From contig NZ_FOMS01000002.1 in the NCBI RefSeq assembly GCF_900112685.1, forward strand, positions 1 through 64,000: a stretch of DNA of 64,000 nucleotides, written 5' to 3'. The position numbers and the translations under genes were made by a program. Each line of letters starts with the position of its first letter. The first letter of the stretch is position 1. The stretch is from Roseivivax sediminis (GTDB lineage: Bacteria > Pseudomonadota > Alphaproteobacteria > Rhodobacterales > Rhodobacteraceae). Shown piece by piece: positions 35,065-46,078 of this stretch. The notes below the pieces were generated by a model. The model made no database searches and was not told where the DNA came from. It saw only the letters and a list, made by a program, of their open reading frames with translations.

Positions 35065-35623
35065 CTTGGGGACAACCCGGTTGGTAAATCGCGGTAAGGT
35101 CTGGGCGCGGTTCTGGGGAAAGACGCGAGGCGATGCAAGTCGGGGGAGGACTCGCCCGGACGTGCACCGTGCCTCCCGCCGGCATCCCGACGTGGAGAGG
35201 ATAAATCAGCGCCTGTGAACAACAGGGCTTCACTGTCGTCAGGCAAAAGAAATCCACAGGCCCCTGGATCACGGGCGGACACTCATCTTTCTGGATTAAT
35301 TGGATAATATTGTCAGACGGCCGTGTTTGCATGAATTTCTCCAGAGACTTGTCCTCAGAAGCTCCGGGTTGGGGAGAAGCCGATGGGCGGTTTCGAAATC
35401 CACAAGGCGGGCGGCCCCTACTATCCAAATCATCCTTTCTTTAAAATGGTATTGAAGAAGGTGTTGCGGGTCGTTCGATTGACTCCGCTCGGCATTACGC
35501 CTATGTGACCTCAGCCTCTCGTCCGAGAGCGCACCATCCCGTTGAACGATGATCAGAGACGCCGCACACCCCTGCGGCAGACACCATGGCATGCCGCACC
35601 CGCGCCGGCATGGGAGTACCCGG
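35065..35623. other. predicted chromosomal replication origin (oriC), gene-free
   Basis: A 559-bp gene-free gap, unusually AT-rich for this DNA around 35281-35330 and 35425-35460. It lies between maf and rho, the place of oriC in many alphaproteobacteria. DnaA-box-like 9-mers, each with 7 of 9 matches to TTATCCACA: TGTGAACAA at 35214 (reverse strand TTGTTCACA), AAATCCACA at 35250 and 35396, ATTGGATAA at 35299 (reverse), TTGTCCTCA at 35349 and CTATCCAAA at 35421. An AT-rich block near 35293-35312 could be the unwinding element. parS sites and parAB lie nearby. The maf and rho promoters must also be here; I could not fix them. Confidence 0.6.
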
Positions 35624-36895
35624 ATGAACCTCGAGAAGCTGAACCTGTCCGATCTGAAGGCGCAAAGCCCGAAGGCCCTCCTGGCGCTGGCCGAGGAGCT
35701 CGAGATCGAGAATGCCTCGACCATGCGGAAAGGCGAGATGATGTTCCAGATCCTGCGCGAGCGCGCGGACGAGGGATGGGACATCTACGGGGACGGAGTG
35801 CTGGAGGTGCTGCAGGACGGGTTCGGATTCCTGCGCTCGCCCGAAGCGAACTATCTTCCGGGACCGGACGACATTTACGTGTCGCCGGAGATGATCCGGA
35901 AATTCTCGCTGCGGACCGGCGATAGTGTCGAGGGTCAGATCCGCGCGCCGGAAGAGGCGGAGCGATACTTTGCCCTGATAGATGTCGGTCAGATCAATTT
36001 CGAGGATCCCGAGCGGGCGCGGCACAAGATTGCCTTCGACAACCTGACGCCGCTCTATCCCGATGAGCGGCTACAGATGGAGCTCGACGATCCCACGGTG
36101 AAGGATCGTTCCGCGCGGATCATCGACCTGGTCGCGCCGATCGGGAAGGGCCAGAGGTCGCTGATCGTGGCGCCGCCGCGGACCGGTAAAACGGTGCTGC
36201 TGCAGAACATCGCGACGTCGATCGAGCGCAACCATCCCGAATGCTACCTGATCGTGCTGCTCATCGACGAGCGGCCCGAGGAGGTCACCGACATGCAGCG
36301 CTCCGTGAAGGGGGAGGTGATTTCCTCCACCTTCGACGAGCCGGCGACGCGTCACGTGGCGGTGAGCGAGATGGTGATCGAGAAGGCCAAGCGGCTCGTG
36401 GAGCACAAGCGAGATGTTGTGATCCTTTTGGATTCGATCACAAGACTTGGACGTGCGTACAACACGGTGGTGCCGTCGTCCGGGAAGGTCCTGACCGGGG
36501 GTGTCGATGCGAACGCCCTGCAGCGGCCGAAGCGGTTCTTCGGGGCCGCGCGGAACATCGAGGAAGGCGGATCGCTGACCATCATCTCCACCGCTCTGAT
36601 CGACACCGGCAGCCGGATGGACGAGGTCATCTTCGAGGAATTCAAGGGCACGGGCAACTCCGAGATCGTGCTGGACCGCAAGGTCGCGGACAAGCGGGTG
36701 TTCCCGGCAATGGACATCCTCAAATCTGGCACGCGAAAGGAGGAGCTGCTCGTCGACAAGGGCGACCTGCAGAAGACCTTCGTGCTGCGGCGGATCCTCA
36801 ACCCGATGGGGACCACGGATGCGATCGAGTTCCTGATCTCAAAGTTGAAACAGACGAAGACGAACTCCGAGTTCTTCGATTCGATGAACACCTGA
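35624..36895 (+). CDS. rho: transcription termination factor Rho
   Basis: A 423-aa hexameric RNA helicase. N-terminal [23 protein letters not shown]-binding core [15 protein letters not shown], Walker [14 protein letters not shown], Walker [17 protein letters not shown], and the Q/R-loop region. The length fits the family. GGGAG lies seven bases before the ATG. It is the first gene of the rho-mnmE-mnmG-rsmG-parA-parB run. The reader should note that few strong intrinsic terminators were seen in this DNA, so Rho probably ends many transcripts. Confidence 0.97.
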   Translation: MNLEKLNLSDLKAQSPKALLALAEELEIENASTMRKGEMMFQILRERADEGWDIYGDGVLEVLQDGFGFLRSPEANYLPGPDDIYVSPEMIRKFSLRTGDSVEGQIRAPEEAERYFALIDVGQINFEDPERARHKIAFDNLTPLYPDERLQMELDDPTVKDRSARIIDLVAPIGKGQRSLIVAPPRTGKTVLLQNIATSIERNHPECYLIVLLIDERPEEVTDMQRSVKGEVISSTFDEPATRHVAVSEMVIEKAKRLVEHKRDVVILLDSITRLGRAYNTVVPSSGKVLTGGVDANALQRPKRFFGAARNIEEGGSLTIISTALIDTGSRMDEVIFEEFKGTGNSEIVLDRKVADKRVFPAMDILKSGTRKEELLVDKGDLQKTFVLRRILNPMGTTDAIEFLISKLKQTKTNSEFFDSMNT

Positions 36896-36905
36896 GCGAG
36901 GCGCC

Positions 36906-38192
36906 ATGGACACGATCTTTGCCCTGGCCAGCGCGCCGGGGAAGGCGGGCGTGGCTGTGGTTCGAATATCGGGACCGGCTGCCTGGTCTGCCGGGCGGGC
37001 GCTGGCGGGAACCCTGCCGGCGCCACGCCAGGCCGGTTTGAGGCGCTTGCACGATCATGGCGGCGGCTTTCTGGACGAAGCGCTGGTGCTGGCTTTTGAA
37101 GCAGGGCGCAGCTTTACCGGCGAGGAATCGGTGGAGCTGCATTTGCACGGCTCGGCAGCGATCGTGCAGGCGGTGCTGAAGGAGCTGGCCGCGGAGTCCG
37201 GATTGCGACCGGCAGAGCCCGGGGAGTTCACACGGCGCGCCATGGAAAACGGGCGCCTCGACCTGGCCCAGGTCGAGGCTCTGGCTGATCTGATCGAAGC
37301 CGAGACCGAGGCGCAACGACAGCAGGCATTGCGGGTTTTTGCCGGGGCCTTGGGTGACAAGGTGGCCAGGTGGCGCGCGGATCTCGTGCGGGCGGCATCC
37401 TTGCTGGAAGCCGTGATGGACTTTGCCGACGAGGAGGTTCCGACGGATGTTTCGCCGGAGGTGATCGAACTGATCGACCGCGTTCAGCACGCCCTCGAAA
37501 CGGAGGTACGAGGATTCGAGAGCGCGGAGCGGGTACGGTCCGGGTTCGAGATCGCGATTGTCGGTGCACCGAACGTGGGCAAGTCGACCTTGCTGAATAC
37601 GCTTGCGGGACGCGATGCAGCGATCACGTCCGAAGTGGCGGGAACGACGCGCGACGTGATCGAGGTCCGGATCGACCTTGGAGGCTTGGCCGTGACAATT
37701 CTGGACACGGCGGGGCTTCGGGAGACGGAGGACAGAGTCGAAGCACTGGGCGTGGCCCGCGCCCGGGATCGCGCGGAAAGAGCGGATTTGCGCGTATTCC
37801 TGTCTGAGCAGGACGAAGCGCCGGATGACATTGCAGCACGTCCCGGAGACCTGTCTTACAGGACGAAAGCCGACCTCACCGGCGACGGGAAAGGTATATC
37901 CGCGAGGACGGGGCAGGGGATTGAGCGCGTTGTCTCGGATATCCGTGCGGCACTCGTGGATCGAGCGGCTGGCGCCGGCCTTGTCACGCGAGAGCGTCAC
38001 CGGCTGGCCATGACCCATGGCATCGAGCGGCTCCGGGCCGCCGCCGACGTGGTGAGGCAAGGGCCGGAGATGTATGATATCGGGGCGGAAGAGCTCCGAT
38101 CCGCGATTCGGCGCCTGGATTCGGTGATAGGTCGTGTGGACGTGGACTCGGTGCTCGACGAAATCTTCTCGAGCTTCTGTCTCGGCAAGTGA
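36906..38192 (+). CDS. mnmE: tRNA modification GTPase MnmE
   Basis: A 428-aa GTPase that with MnmG makes the 5-carboxymethylaminomethyl group of U34 in tRNAs. N-terminal [24 protein letters not shown]1 [10 protein letters not shown]2/G3 GTTRDVI and DTAG, and the C-terminal FCLGK (usual FCIGK), whose Cys is needed for activity. The start is 10 bp after rho; the end is 13 bp before mnmG. Somewhat lower GC at third positions than the cob genes. Confidence 0.95.
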   Translation: MDTIFALASAPGKAGVAVVRISGPAAWSAGRALAGTLPAPRQAGLRRLHDHGGGFLDEALVLAFEAGRSFTGEESVELHLHGSAAIVQAVLKELAAESGLRPAEPGEFTRRAMENGRLDLAQVEALADLIEAETEAQRQQALRVFAGALGDKVARWRADLVRAASLLEAVMDFADEEVPTDVSPEVIELIDRVQHALETEVRGFESAERVRSGFEIAIVGAPNVGKSTLLNTLAGRDAAITSEVAGTTRDVIEVRIDLGGLAVTILDTAGLRETEDRVEALGVARARDRAERADLRVFLSEQDEAPDDIAARPGDLSYRTKADLTGDGKGISARTGQGIERVVSDIRAALVDRAAGAGLVTRERHRLAMTHGIERLRAAADVVRQGPEMYDIGAEELRSAIRRLDSVIGRVDVDSVLDEIFSSFCLGK

Positions 38193-38197
38193 TGGAG

Positions 38198-38213
38198 TGT
38201 TTCACGTGAAACA
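38198..38213. other. parS centromere site 1 (at the mnmG start)
   Basis: Perfect TGTTTCACGTGAAACA. It covers the chosen GTG start codon of mnmG (GTG at bases 9-11 of the site) and lies about 2.6 kb from the predicted oriC. ParB should load here. Confidence 0.95.
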
Positions 38214-40074
38214 TGAAGCCTACGACGTGATCGTGATCGGCGGCGGACATGCCGGAGCGGATGCCGCGCACGCGTCCGCCCGGATGGGCGCACGAACGGC
38301 GCTCGTGACGATGTCCGAGAGCGGCATCGGCGTGATGTCTTGCAACCCGGCGATCGGAGGCCTCGGCAAGGGACATCTGGTCCGCGAGATCGATGCGCTC
38401 GACGGTGTCATGGGGCGAGTCGCGGATCGGGCCGGCATTCAGTTCAGGCTCCTCAATCGCCGAAAGGGCCCCGCCGTACAGGGACCACGAGCGCAGGCGG
38501 ATCGAGAGTTGTATCGCGCGGCCATGCTGGCGGAGATGAAAGCGCAGCCGCTGCTCGATATCGTGTCGGGCGAGGTTGTCGACCTGGATATGGATAGCGG
38601 TCGTGTGACGGGTGTGATTCTTGCGGATGGGAGTCGGATCACGACGCGAGCGGTTGTCCTGACCACCGGGACGTTCCTGCGCGGGGTCATTCATGTCGGG
38701 GATGAGCGTCGATCCGGTGGGCGCATGGGCGATAAGGCATCGGAGCGCCTGGCAGCGCGGATCGATGCGCTCGGGCTGCCACTGGGTCGGTTGAAAACGG
38801 GCACGCCGCCTCGGATCGATGGCCGGACGATAGATTGGGACAGACTGGAGCGACAGCCGGGCGACGACAATCCGGTCCTCTTTTCCTTCCTGTCGGGCGC
38901 ACCCGCCGCCCGCCAGGTCTCCTGCGCCATCACTCACACGAACGGGAGGACGCACGAGATCATCAAGGAGAACCTCCATCGTTCGGCGATGTATGGCGGT
39001 CGGATCGATGGCGTGGGGCCGCGTTACTGCCCATCCATAGAGGACAAGGTGGTGCGCTTTGCGGACAAGGAATCGCACCAGATCTTCCTCGAACCGGAAG
39101 GGCTCAACACGTATCTCGTTTATCCCAATGGGATTTCGACGTCGCTGCCTCCGAGCGTTCAGGAGGATTACGTGCATTCTGTGGTCGGTCTCGAAACTGC
39201 GAGGATCGAACAACCGGGCTACGCAATCGAGTATGACTACGTCGATCCGCGGGCGCTGGACCTGACCCTCAGGGTCAGGGATTGCGAGGGCCTGTTCCTG
39301 GCCGGTCAGATCAATGGCACGACGGGCTACGAAGAGGCCGCGGCGCAGGGTGTGGTTGCCGGACTCAACGCGGCGCAGGCCGCTCGGGGCGGCGATCCTG
39401 TGACGTTCAGTCGGGCCGACAGCTATATCGGTGTGATGATCGATGATTTGACCACTCGCGGCGTTGTCGAACCGTACCGGATGTTCACGTCTCGCGCTGA
39501 GTTCCGTCTTTCTCTGCGCGCGGATAACGCGGACCAGAGATTGACGCCTGTCGGGCTGAAGGCCGGATGTGTTGGCGAGACCCGGCGGACAGTGTTCGAG
39601 CGGAAGATGGAGGCGCTGGGTGCAGCGCGAGGACTCCTGGAATCGATGAACCTTACACCGAAAGAGGTGCGAGGGCTCGGGATCGAAGTTGCCCAGGATG
39701 GCAGTCGTCGCAACGGGATGGATCTTCTGGCTTTTCCGCAAACGACGTTCGACCAGTTGGTCGGTGCGGCGTCGGAGCTCGGGAATGTGACGCCCGAGAT
39801 TCGAGCGCAGGTCAAGAACGATGCGATCTACGCAAATTACATTGAGCGGCAGAAACAGGACGTGGCCGTTCTCCGGCGTGAAGAGGAGACGCAAATTCCG
39901 CTGGATTTCGATTTTCAGGCCCTGAACGGGTTGTCGAACGAATTGAAGATGAAACTGACGGCGACGCGTCCGGTCAATCTGGCACAGGCCGGACGGATCG
40001 ACGGCATGACTCCGGCGGCCATGACGCTGATCCTGTCGCGGCTCCGCCAGGTTGCTCAGTCGAAATCGGCATGA
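38206..40074 (+). CDS. mnmG: tRNA uridine-5-carboxymethylaminomethyl modification enzyme MnmG
   Basis: A 622-aa FAD enzyme (GidA), partner of MnmE. FAD motif [21 protein letters not shown], then [26 protein letters not shown] and [20 protein letters not shown]. The start is the GTG within the parS site, because GGAG lies eight bases upstream; a further GTG three codons earlier (VFHVKH) lacks room for a ribosome-binding site. The N-terminal MKHEAYDV is therefore partly dictated by the parS sequence. It overlaps rsmG by ATGA. Confidence 0.95.
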   Translation: MKHEAYDVIVIGGGHAGADAAHASARMGARTALVTMSESGIGVMSCNPAIGGLGKGHLVREIDALDGVMGRVADRAGIQFRLLNRRKGPAVQGPRAQADRELYRAAMLAEMKAQPLLDIVSGEVVDLDMDSGRVTGVILADGSRITTRAVVLTTGTFLRGVIHVGDERRSGGRMGDKASERLAARIDALGLPLGRLKTGTPPRIDGRTIDWDRLERQPGDDNPVLFSFLSGAPAARQVSCAITHTNGRTHEIIKENLHRSAMYGGRIDGVGPRYCPSIEDKVVRFADKESHQIFLEPEGLNTYLVYPNGISTSLPPSVQEDYVHSVVGLETARIEQPGYAIEYDYVDPRALDLTLRVRDCEGLFLAGQINGTTGYEEAAAQGVVAGLNAAQAARGGDPVTFSRADSYIGVMIDDLTTRGVVEPYRMFTSRAEFRLSLRADNADQRLTPVGLKAGCVGETRRTVFERKMEALGAARGLLESMNLTPKEVRGLGIEVAQDGSRRNGMDLLAFPQTTFDQLVGAASELGNVTPEIRAQVKNDAIYANYIERQKQDVAVLRREEETQIPLDFDFQALNGLSNELKMKLTATRPVNLAQAGRIDGMTPAAMTLILSRLRQVAQSKSA

Positions 40075-40691
40075 ACGAGATCCGCACCGGGGCAGGGCGT
40101 CCCGTTGTTTCACGTGAAACATCGGAGCGGCTCGCCATCTACGCCAAGCTCGTCCGCAAGTGGTCTCCCCGCATCAATCTCGTTGCTCGCTCGACCCTCC
40201 CGGTTCTGGAGAGCCGGCACATCGCGGATTCCGCACAACTCTTCGCTCTCGCTCCTGCTGCGGCGAGTTGGGCGGATCTCGGAACCGGAGCGGGCTTTCC
40301 GGGGCTCGTTTGCGCCATCCTCGCGGCGGAGGATCGCCCCGCTACTACCTTCACTCTCGTCGAATCGGACCAACGAAAGTCCGCCTTCCTGCGTACGGCC
40401 ATACGGGAAACGGGTCTTTCCGTTAGTGTCGTCACCGAGCGGGCGGAATCCTTGGCACCGCTGGCCAGCAGCGTACTGAGTGCGCGCGCCCTCGCGGATT
40501 TGTCCACCCTCCTGGATCTGACCGAACGCCACTTGGCCCCTAGCGGAACCGCTCTGTTCCCGAAGGGTGCGACGTGGGAAAAAGAGGTGGCGGAGGCGCG
40601 TGCCAGATGGTCTTTTTCGGTGACCGCGCATACAAGTGAAACACACCCTGATGCCGTAATCCTTCAGATTGGAGATGTCGCCCATGTCTGA
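40071..40691 (+). CDS. rsmG: 16S rRNA (guanine527-N7)-methyltransferase RsmG
   Basis: A 206-aa SAM methyltransferase (GidB). Motifs: [38 protein letters not shown] (SAM) and [16 protein letters not shown] second perfect parS site lies in codons for VVSRET near the N-terminus. It overlaps mnmG (ATGA) and parA (8 bp). Its codon use is lighter in GC than neighbouring blocks. Confidence 0.93.
   Translation: MNEIRTGAGRPVVSRETSERLAIYAKLVRKWSPRINLVARSTLPVLESRHIADSAQLFALAPAAASWADLGTGAGFPGLVCAILAAEDRPATTFTLVESDQRKSAFLRTAIRETGLSVSVVTERAESLAPLASSVLSARALADLSTLLDLTERHLAPSGTALFPKGATWEKEVAEARARWSFSVTAHTSETHPDAVILQIGDVAHV
40106..40121. other. parS centromere site 2 (in rsmG)
   Basis: Perfect TGTTTCACGTGAAACA, inside rsmG, 1.9 kb from site 1 and about 0.6 kb upstream of parA. 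Read in frame as V-S-R-E-T. Confidence 0.95.
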
Positions 40692-41493
40692 TCCGACCCG
40701 CCTGGAAGGTCCGAAGATCATCGCGATTGCCAACCAGAAGGGGGGCGTCGGGAAAACGACGACGACGATCAATCTCGGTGCCGCACTCGCCGAACAGGGG
40801 CTCAATGTCCTGATCGTCGATCTCGATCCGCAGGGTAATGCGTCGACCGGCCTCGGGATCGAACCCGATGAGCGGCAATACACGACATACGAACTCCTGC
40901 TCGATGACGTCGCTCTCGAGGATGTCATTCGCAAGACCGAAACGCCCGGTGTTGCCCTGATCCCGGCGACCATCGATCTCAGCAGTGCCGACATCGAACT
41001 GTATTCAAACGAGAAGCGCAGCTTTTTGCTGCATGATGCGCTGCGCCAGCCGGCCCTCGACAGCTTCGGCTACGATTACATCCTGATCGATTGTCCGCCT
41101 TCCCTGAACCTCCTGACGGTGAATGCCATGGTGGCGGCGCATTCCGTGCTCGTCCCGCTGCAGTCGGAGTTCTTCGCCCTCGAAGGTCTCTCCCAGCTCA
41201 TGCTGACGATTCGGGAGGTCCGCCAATCGGCCAATCCCGACCTCCGGATCGAGGGCGTGGTCCTGACCATGTACGACGCCCGCAACAACCTGTCGCAACA
41301 GGTAGAGGCGGATGCCCGCGCAAACCTTGGTGATCTCGTGTTCGACACCGTGATCCCGCGGAATGTTCGCGTTAGCGAAGCCCCTTCCTACGCCATGCCG
41401 GTCCTCGCCTATGACAGCCAGTCGAAAGGCGCCTCCGCTTATCGGACACTGGCCGCGGAACTCCTCAAAAAGAACACAAAACTCGCGGCCTGA
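40684..41493 (+). CDS. parA: chromosome partitioning ATPase ParA
   Basis: A 269-aa ParA/Soj ATPase. Deviant Walker A KGGVGKTTTTINLG, DLDPQGNAS, and LIDCPPSLNLLTVNAM. Start chosen at the ATG nine bases after GGAG; an ATG at 40675 (and CTG/GTG further up) is possible. It moves ParB-bound parS sites near the origin. Overlaps rsmG by 8 bp; parB follows 16 bp after its stop. Confidence 0.96.
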   Translation: MSDPTRLEGPKIIAIANQKGGVGKTTTTINLGAALAEQGLNVLIVDLDPQGNASTGLGIEPDERQYTTYELLLDDVALEDVIRKTETPGVALIPATIDLSSADIELYSNEKRSFLLHDALRQPALDSFGYDYILIDCPPSLNLLTVNAMVAAHSVLVPLQSEFFALEGLSQLMLTIREVRQSANPDLRIEGVVLTMYDARNNLSQQVEADARANLGDLVFDTVIPRNVRVSEAPSYAMPVLAYDSQSKGASAYRTLAAELLKKNTKLAA

Positions 41494-41509
41494 GAAGAGG
41501 AACGAGCAG

Positions 41510-42421
41510 ATGGCAGACAAACGCGAAACTCGCCGCGGCCTGGGCCGCGGTCTCTCCGCGCTGATGGCGGATGTGGAGCCGGCGCCGCAGACGGAGGCGC
41601 CGCAGGAGGCGCCCCGACGCGCCGACCGGCTTATTCCGATCGAGAACATCGTTCCCAACCCGGACCAGCCGCGGCGCACTTTCACCGAGGAACAACTGAC
41701 CGAGCTTGCCGCCTCGATCCGCGCCAAGGGCGTGATCCAGCCGATCATCGTCCGTCAGAAGCCCGACGCAGCGGATATGTTCGAAATCGTGGCCGGGGAA
41801 CGGCGCTGGCGCGCGGCCCAACTGGCCAATCTCCACGAGATGCCGGCCTTGGTGCGCGAGTTCACCGACACCGAGGTTCTCGAGGTTGCGATCATCGAGA
41901 ACATCCAACGCGCCGACCTCAACGCCATTGAGGAAGCGGCCGGTTACCGGCAACTGATGTTCAAGTTCGGGCACACGCAGGAAAAGCTGGCCGAAGCGCT
42001 CGGCAAGAGCCGCAGTCACATCGCAAATCTGCTGCGCTTGCTCAATCTTCCCGAGGATGTTCAGGCCTTGGTCAGCGGTGGGGATCTTTCCGCAGGCCAT
42101 GCACGCGCCCTGATAACGGCGCAGGATCCCTCTGCGCTGGCCCGTCGCGTCGTCGACAAGAAACTATCGGTGCGGGACACGGAGAAACTCGCCAGGATCG
42201 GTGGCGAAGAGAGCCCGCAGCTGAAGAAACGCGGCCGCCATGATATGCGGCTCGAGAAGGATGCCGACACCAAGGCTCTGGAAGGGGATCTCTCGGCGGC
42301 GCTCGGGATGAAGGTCAGCCTGGAGCACAAGCCGGGGGATGAAGCGGGGCGGATGGTGATCGGCTACGATACGCTGGAACAGCTGGATGCCCTGTGCGCG
42401 ATCCTCGGATCGGGGCGCTGA
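41510..42421 (+). CDS. parB: chromosome partitioning protein ParB
   Basis: A 303-aa ParB. N-terminal ParA-interacting RRGLGRGLSALMADV, then the CTPase domain with GERRWRAAQLA and ENIQRADLNAIEEA, the HTH (LAEALGKSRSHIANLLRLLNLP) that reads parS, and a C-terminal dimer region. The protein fits the parS sites found at 33228, 38198, 40106 and (weaker) 46748. It converges with hemW, 3 bp away. Confidence 0.96.
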   Translation: MADKRETRRGLGRGLSALMADVEPAPQTEAPQEAPRRADRLIPIENIVPNPDQPRRTFTEEQLTELAASIRAKGVIQPIIVRQKPDAADMFEIVAGERRWRAAQLANLHEMPALVREFTDTEVLEVAIIENIQRADLNAIEEAAGYRQLMFKFGHTQEKLAEALGKSRSHIANLLRLLNLPEDVQALVSGGDLSAGHARALITAQDPSALARRVVDKKLSVRDTEKLARIGGEESPQLKKRGRHDMRLEKDADTKALEGDLSAALGMKVSLEHKPGDEAGRMVIGYDTLEQLDALCAILGSGR

Positions 42422-42424
42422 CGG

Positions 42425-43579
42425 TCAGGGCAGGAGCTCGGTCACCACGGCGTTCAGCACAAGACGCCCCCTGGTGGTGGCGCGCAGCCGGGGCCCGCGA
42501 CGCTCCAACACCCCCATTTCCTGCATGTCGATGATCCGGTCCTGGGGCACGCTTCCCGGCGCGAGGCCTTCCCAGCGATCCAGATCTATGCCTTCCAGAA
42601 GGCGCATGCCCATCATCAGGTATTCGCCGACCTGGTCAAGCGGCGCGACGGGATCGTCGACCCGGTCGCCGCAGCCTGTCTCTGCCTTCTCCAGCCAGGC
42701 GCCCGGATTGCGCCATCCGGCTGTGGCGCGCTTCTCACCCTCAAGAGTGAGCCGACCATGCGCGCCGGGGCCGATGCCGGCGTAATCTCCGTAGCGCCAA
42801 TATACCAGGTTATGGCGGGATTCCGCCCCCGGCATGGCATGGTTCGACACTTCGTAGGCCGGGCGTCCCGCCGCATCGCAGATTTCCTGCGTCCTGTCGT
42901 AGAGATCCGCGGACAGGTCCTCGTCCGGCAGCCCGCGCAGCGTCCCGGTTCTGGCGCGGTCCCAGAATGCGGTGCCTTGTTCGATGGTCAGCTGGTAAAG
43001 CGAGAGATGATCGACCGCCATGGACAGCGCCTCGCGCAGTTCCGCCTCCCAGGCCGCAAGATCCTGGTCCTGCCGGGCGTAGATCAGATCGAAGCTCACC
43101 CGCGGAAAGATGTCGCGGGCCACGTCATAGGCGGCGCGGGCCTCCGCAACCGAATGCAGCCGGCCCAGGCGCCGCAGGTCGGAATCGTTCAGTGCCTGGA
43201 GGCCCATCGACAGCCGGTTCACTCCGGCACTTGCGAAGCCGCGAAATCGGCCGGCCTCGACGGAACGCGGGTTGGCTTCGAGCGTGATCTCGGCTTCCGG
43301 CGAAAGGTCCCAGCCCTGGCGCACCGCGGTCAGGATCCTGTCCACCAGTTCGGGCGACATCAGGCTCGGCGTGCCGCCCCCGAAGAAGACAGTATCCAGC
43401 CGACGTGGCCCAGTCCGCCGGGCTACACGCGCGATTTCCGCCTCGAAGGCGGCACCCCAGCGTGCCTCATCGATTTCACGAACGACGTGCGAGTTGAAGT
43501 CGCAATAGGGGCACTTGGCCTCGCAGAAAGGCCAATGCAGGTAGAGCCCGAAGCCGCCGGCTTGCCAATCCTCAGCCAA
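42425..43579 (-). CDS. hemW: radical SAM haem chaperone HemW
   Basis: A 384-aa radical SAM protein formerly annotated as HemN-like coproporphyrinogen oxidase. Iron-sulfur motif CEAKCPYC (CxxxCxxC) near residue 19, GGGTPS, and HNLVYWRYGDYAGIGPGAHG, typical of HemW rather than HemN. A TTG start overlapping the rdgB stop is used; no ATG is available before the FeS motif, so the exact N-terminus is uncertain. Confidence 0.9.
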   Translation of the reverse strand: MAEDWQAGGFGLYLHWPFCEAKCPYCDFNSHVVREIDEARWGAAFEAEIARVARRTGPRRLDTVFFGGGTPSLMSPELVDRILTAVRQGWDLSPEAEITLEANPRSVEAGRFRGFASAGVNRLSMGLQALNDSDLRRLGRLHSVAEARAAYDVARDIFPRVSFDLIYARQDQDLAAWEAELREALSMAVDHLSLYQLTIEQGTAFWDRARTGTLRGLPDEDLSADLYDRTQEICDAAGRPAYEVSNHAMPGAESRHNLVYWRYGDYAGIGPGAHGRLTLEGEKRATAGWRNPGAWLEKAETGCGDRVDDPVAPLDQVGEYLMMGMRLLEGIDLDRWEGLAPGSVPQDRIIDMQEMGVLERRGPRLRATTRGRLVLNAVVTELLP

Positions 43580-44183
43580 AGATCGCCGACACGAACTTGC
43601 GCATCGCGTCCGCGCGATGGCTGATCTCGTTCTTCTTCCAGCGATCCATCTCTGCGAAGGTCAGGTCGTAGCCCTCCGGCTGGAAGATAGGATCGTAGCC
43701 GTGCCCCTGGTCGCCGCGCATCGGCCAAACCACGCGCCCCTCCATGACGCCGGGAAAGACCGCGTCGCTGCCATCGGGCCAGGCGAGGACGAGGGTACAG
43801 CAGAAACGCGCGCTCCAGGGTTCCGTTGCGCCTATTTCGACGAGGCGGGCATGGGTTTTCTTCATCGCCATGACAAAATCGCGCCCCGACCCCGTCTCGG
43901 CCCAGTCGGCGGTGTAGACGCCGGGCGCTCCGTCCAGGGCGTCGATCTCGATCCCCGAATCGTCGGCGAGGGCCGGCAGGCCCGTCGCGCTGGCGGCGGC
44001 ATGGGCCTTGATCCGGGCGTTCTCCACGAACGTGGTCCCGGTCTCTTCGGGCTCCGGCAGGTCCCGGTCCGCGGCCCCGACGACGTGCACCCCGTGCGGC
44101 GCGAGCAGCGCTTCCATCTCCTCGAGCTTGCCGCGATTGTGCGTCGCGATCAGGAGCGTGTCGCCGCCGATGCCCTTGCTCAT
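43572..44183 (-). CDS. rdgB: dITP/XTP pyrophosphatase RdgB
   Basis: A 203-aa Ham1/ITPase family enzyme that removes ITP and [47 protein letters not shown] and [10 protein letters not shown] are the usual marks. Its ATG overlaps the rph stop (ATGA). Operon rph-rdgB-hemW, a common alphaproteobacterial order. Confidence 0.95.
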   Translation of the reverse strand: MSKGIGGDTLLIATHNRGKLEEMEALLAPHGVHVVGAADRDLPEPEETGTTFVENARIKAHAAASATGLPALADDSGIEIDALDGAPGVYTADWAETGSGRDFVMAMKKTHARLVEIGATEPWSARFCCTLVLAWPDGSDAVFPGVMEGRVVWPMRGDQGHGYDPIFQPEGYDLTFAEMDRWKKNEISHRADAMRKFVSAIFG

Positions 44184-44893
44184 GCCAGCGCCGCCTGCTG
44201 CGCCGCGACCAGCTCGCCGACTCCCTTTTCCGCCAATTCCACGAGCCGGTCGAGCTCGGAACGGGAGAAGGTCGCGCCTTCGGCCGACATCTGCACCTCG
44301 ATCAGCCGTCCATCGCCGCGCAGGATGAAATTGCCGTCGACGCCGGCCTCGCTGTCTTCGGCGTAGTCGAGATCGAGCACCGGCTGACCGGCATACATCC
44401 CGCAACTCACCGCCGCGACCGGAGAGACCAGCGGATCGCTGATCACGTCGCCGGCCTTCATCAGCGCGTTCACGGCCATCCGCAGCGCGACCCATCCGCC
44501 GGTGATCGAGGCGCAGCGGGTGCCGCCGTCGGCCTGGATCACGTCGCAATCGACGGTGATCTGCCGTTCACCCAGGGCAACGCGGTCGACCCCGGCACGC
44601 AGCGAACGGCCGATCAGCCGCTGGATCTCGACCGTGCGGCCACCCTGCTTGCCGGCCGTCGCCTCGCGCCGCATGCGCGAGGTTGTGGAGCGCGGCAGCA
44701 TGCCGTATTCCGCCGTCACCCAGCCAAGGCCCGAGCCCTTGATGAACGGCGGCACGCGATCCTCGATCGTCGCGGTGCACAGCACATGCGTGTCGCCCAC
44801 GCGGATCATGCAGGACCCTTCGGCATGCTTGGTCACGCCGGTCTCGATGGACACGTCGCGCATCTCGTCTAGGTTCCGTCCCGAAGGCCGCAT
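44180..44893 (-). CDS. rph: ribonuclease PH
   Basis: A 237-aa phosphorolytic 3'-5' exoribonuclease that trims t[65 protein letters not shown] and [24 protein letters not shown] lies six bases before the ATG. Divergent from hrcA. Confidence 0.96.
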   Translation of the reverse strand: MRPSGRNLDEMRDVSIETGVTKHAEGSCMIRVGDTHVLCTATIEDRVPPFIKGSGLGWVTAEYGMLPRSTTSRMRREATAGKQGGRTVEIQRLIGRSLRAGVDRVALGERQITVDCDVIQADGGTRCASITGGWVALRMAVNALMKAGDVISDPLVSPVAAVSCGMYAGQPVLDLDYAEDSEAGVDGNFILRGDGRLIEVQMSAEGATFSRSELDRLVELAEKGVGELVAAQQAALA

Positions 44894-44957
44894 TGCACTC
44901 TCCCGCTTGTCTGTCGCTCGCGGACTTAACGAAGCGGAGCAGGGGTGCCAAGGGCGA

Positions 44958-44986
44958 TTGACGCTGCCCGGACACTCGCCTTGAAT
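44958..44986 (+). promoter_or_regulatory. candidate hrcA-grpE promoter
   Basis: TTGACG, a 17-base spacer, then TTGAAT, 19 bases before the hrcA ATG. The -35 is 5/6 and the -10 is 4/6 against the sigma-70 consensus. No CIRCE operator is visible nearby. Confidence 0.4.
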
Positions 44987-45004
44987 GGCCGCCGGAGACG
45001 AAGG

Positions 45005-46069
45005 ATGACCGACGGAAGCCGCCTCCTCGACCAGATGAACGACCGCTCGCGCGAGGTATTTCGCCGGGTTGTCGAAGGCTATCTGGAAACCGGGGAACCG
45101 ATCGGATCTCGCAGCCTCACCCGGACCCTGTCCGAGAAGGTGTCGGCGGCGACGATCCGCAACGTCATGCAGGACCTCGAATATCTCGGCCTGCTGAATT
45201 CGCCGCATATCAGCGCCGGACGCATTCCGACGCAGCTAGGTCTCCGGCTTTTCGTCGACGGTCTGCTGGAGGTGCGCGATCTCGGCCATCACGACCGCGA
45301 GAAGCTGGACGCCACGCTCGGATCGAACACCGACGACGTCCCGGGGTTTCTGGAACGGGTGGGATCGGCGCTGTCGGGGGTGACGCAGGGCGCATCCCTG
45401 GTGCTAACTCCTAAACACGAGGCGCCAATCCGGCATATCGAGTTCGTCAGCCTCGCGCCCGACCGCGCGCTGGTGGTGCTGGTGTTCTCGGACGGGCACG
45501 TGGAGAACCGCGTGTTCACGCCTCCGCCCGGCCAGACCCCATCGTCGATGCGCGAGGCGGCGAACTTCCTCAACGCGTTGATCGAGGGCAAGACCCTGTC
45601 CGAGATCCGCCGCGAAATGGGGGAAGCGATCACCTCCCGCCGGCAGGAGATCGACGCGCTGGCGCGAGACCTGGTCGATTCGGGCCTCGCCGCATGGTCC
45701 GAGGACGGGCAGGCGCCCGAACGGTTGCTGGTGCGGGGCCGCGCCAATCTGCTGAGTCAGGAGGGTCAGGCCGAGGAACTCGATCGGATCAGGGAGCTTT
45801 TCGACGATCTCGAACGCAAGCGGGATATCGCCGAATTCCTCGATCTGACGCAGGAAGGCGACGGGGTGAGGATTTTTATCGGCTCGGAGAACAAACTTTT
45901 CTCGCTTTCCGGTTCCTCTCTGGTCGTGTCTCCATATATGAACGCGGACCGAAAGATCATCGGCGCGGTGGGGGTCATCGGCCCCACGCGGCTCAATTAC
46001 GGGCGCATCGTGCCGATCGTGGACTATACGGCACAGCTGGTCGGCAAGCTCATATCCGACCGCAGCTAA
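45005..46069 (+). CDS. hrcA: heat-inducible transcription repressor HrcA
   Basis: A 354-aa HrcA with an N-terminal winged helix ([32 protein letters not shown]) and a C-terminal HrcA dimer domain ([31 protein letters not shown] in pieces). It binds CIRCE operators in front of groESL; none lies by its own gene. The start is the ATG after GGAGACGAAGG. It is followed by grpE after 9 bp. Confidence 0.94.
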   Translation: MTDGSRLLDQMNDRSREVFRRVVEGYLETGEPIGSRSLTRTLSEKVSAATIRNVMQDLEYLGLLNSPHISAGRIPTQLGLRLFVDGLLEVRDLGHHDREKLDATLGSNTDDVPGFLERVGSALSGVTQGASLVLTPKHEAPIRHIEFVSLAPDRALVVLVFSDGHVENRVFTPPPGQTPSSMREAANFLNALIEGKTLSEIRREMGEAITSRRQEIDALARDLVDSGLAAWSEDGQAPERLLVRGRANLLSQEGQAEELDRIRELFDDLERKRDIAEFLDLTQEGDGVRIFIGSENKLFSLSGSSLVVSPYMNADRKIIGAVGVIGPTRLNYGRIVPIVDYTAQLVGKLISDRS

Positions 46070-46078
46070 AGGATGACC

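Noticed and set aside
36952-36970. GGTTCGAAT, resembling a tRNA T-loop
   Set aside because: It is inside mnmE coding sequence and there is no acceptor stem or anticodon arm around it.
44891-44935. Possible CIRCE element (TTGCACTC) upstream of hrcA
   Set aside because: The matching GAGTGCTAA half nine bases away is missing, and the motif overlaps the rph ribosome-binding region.
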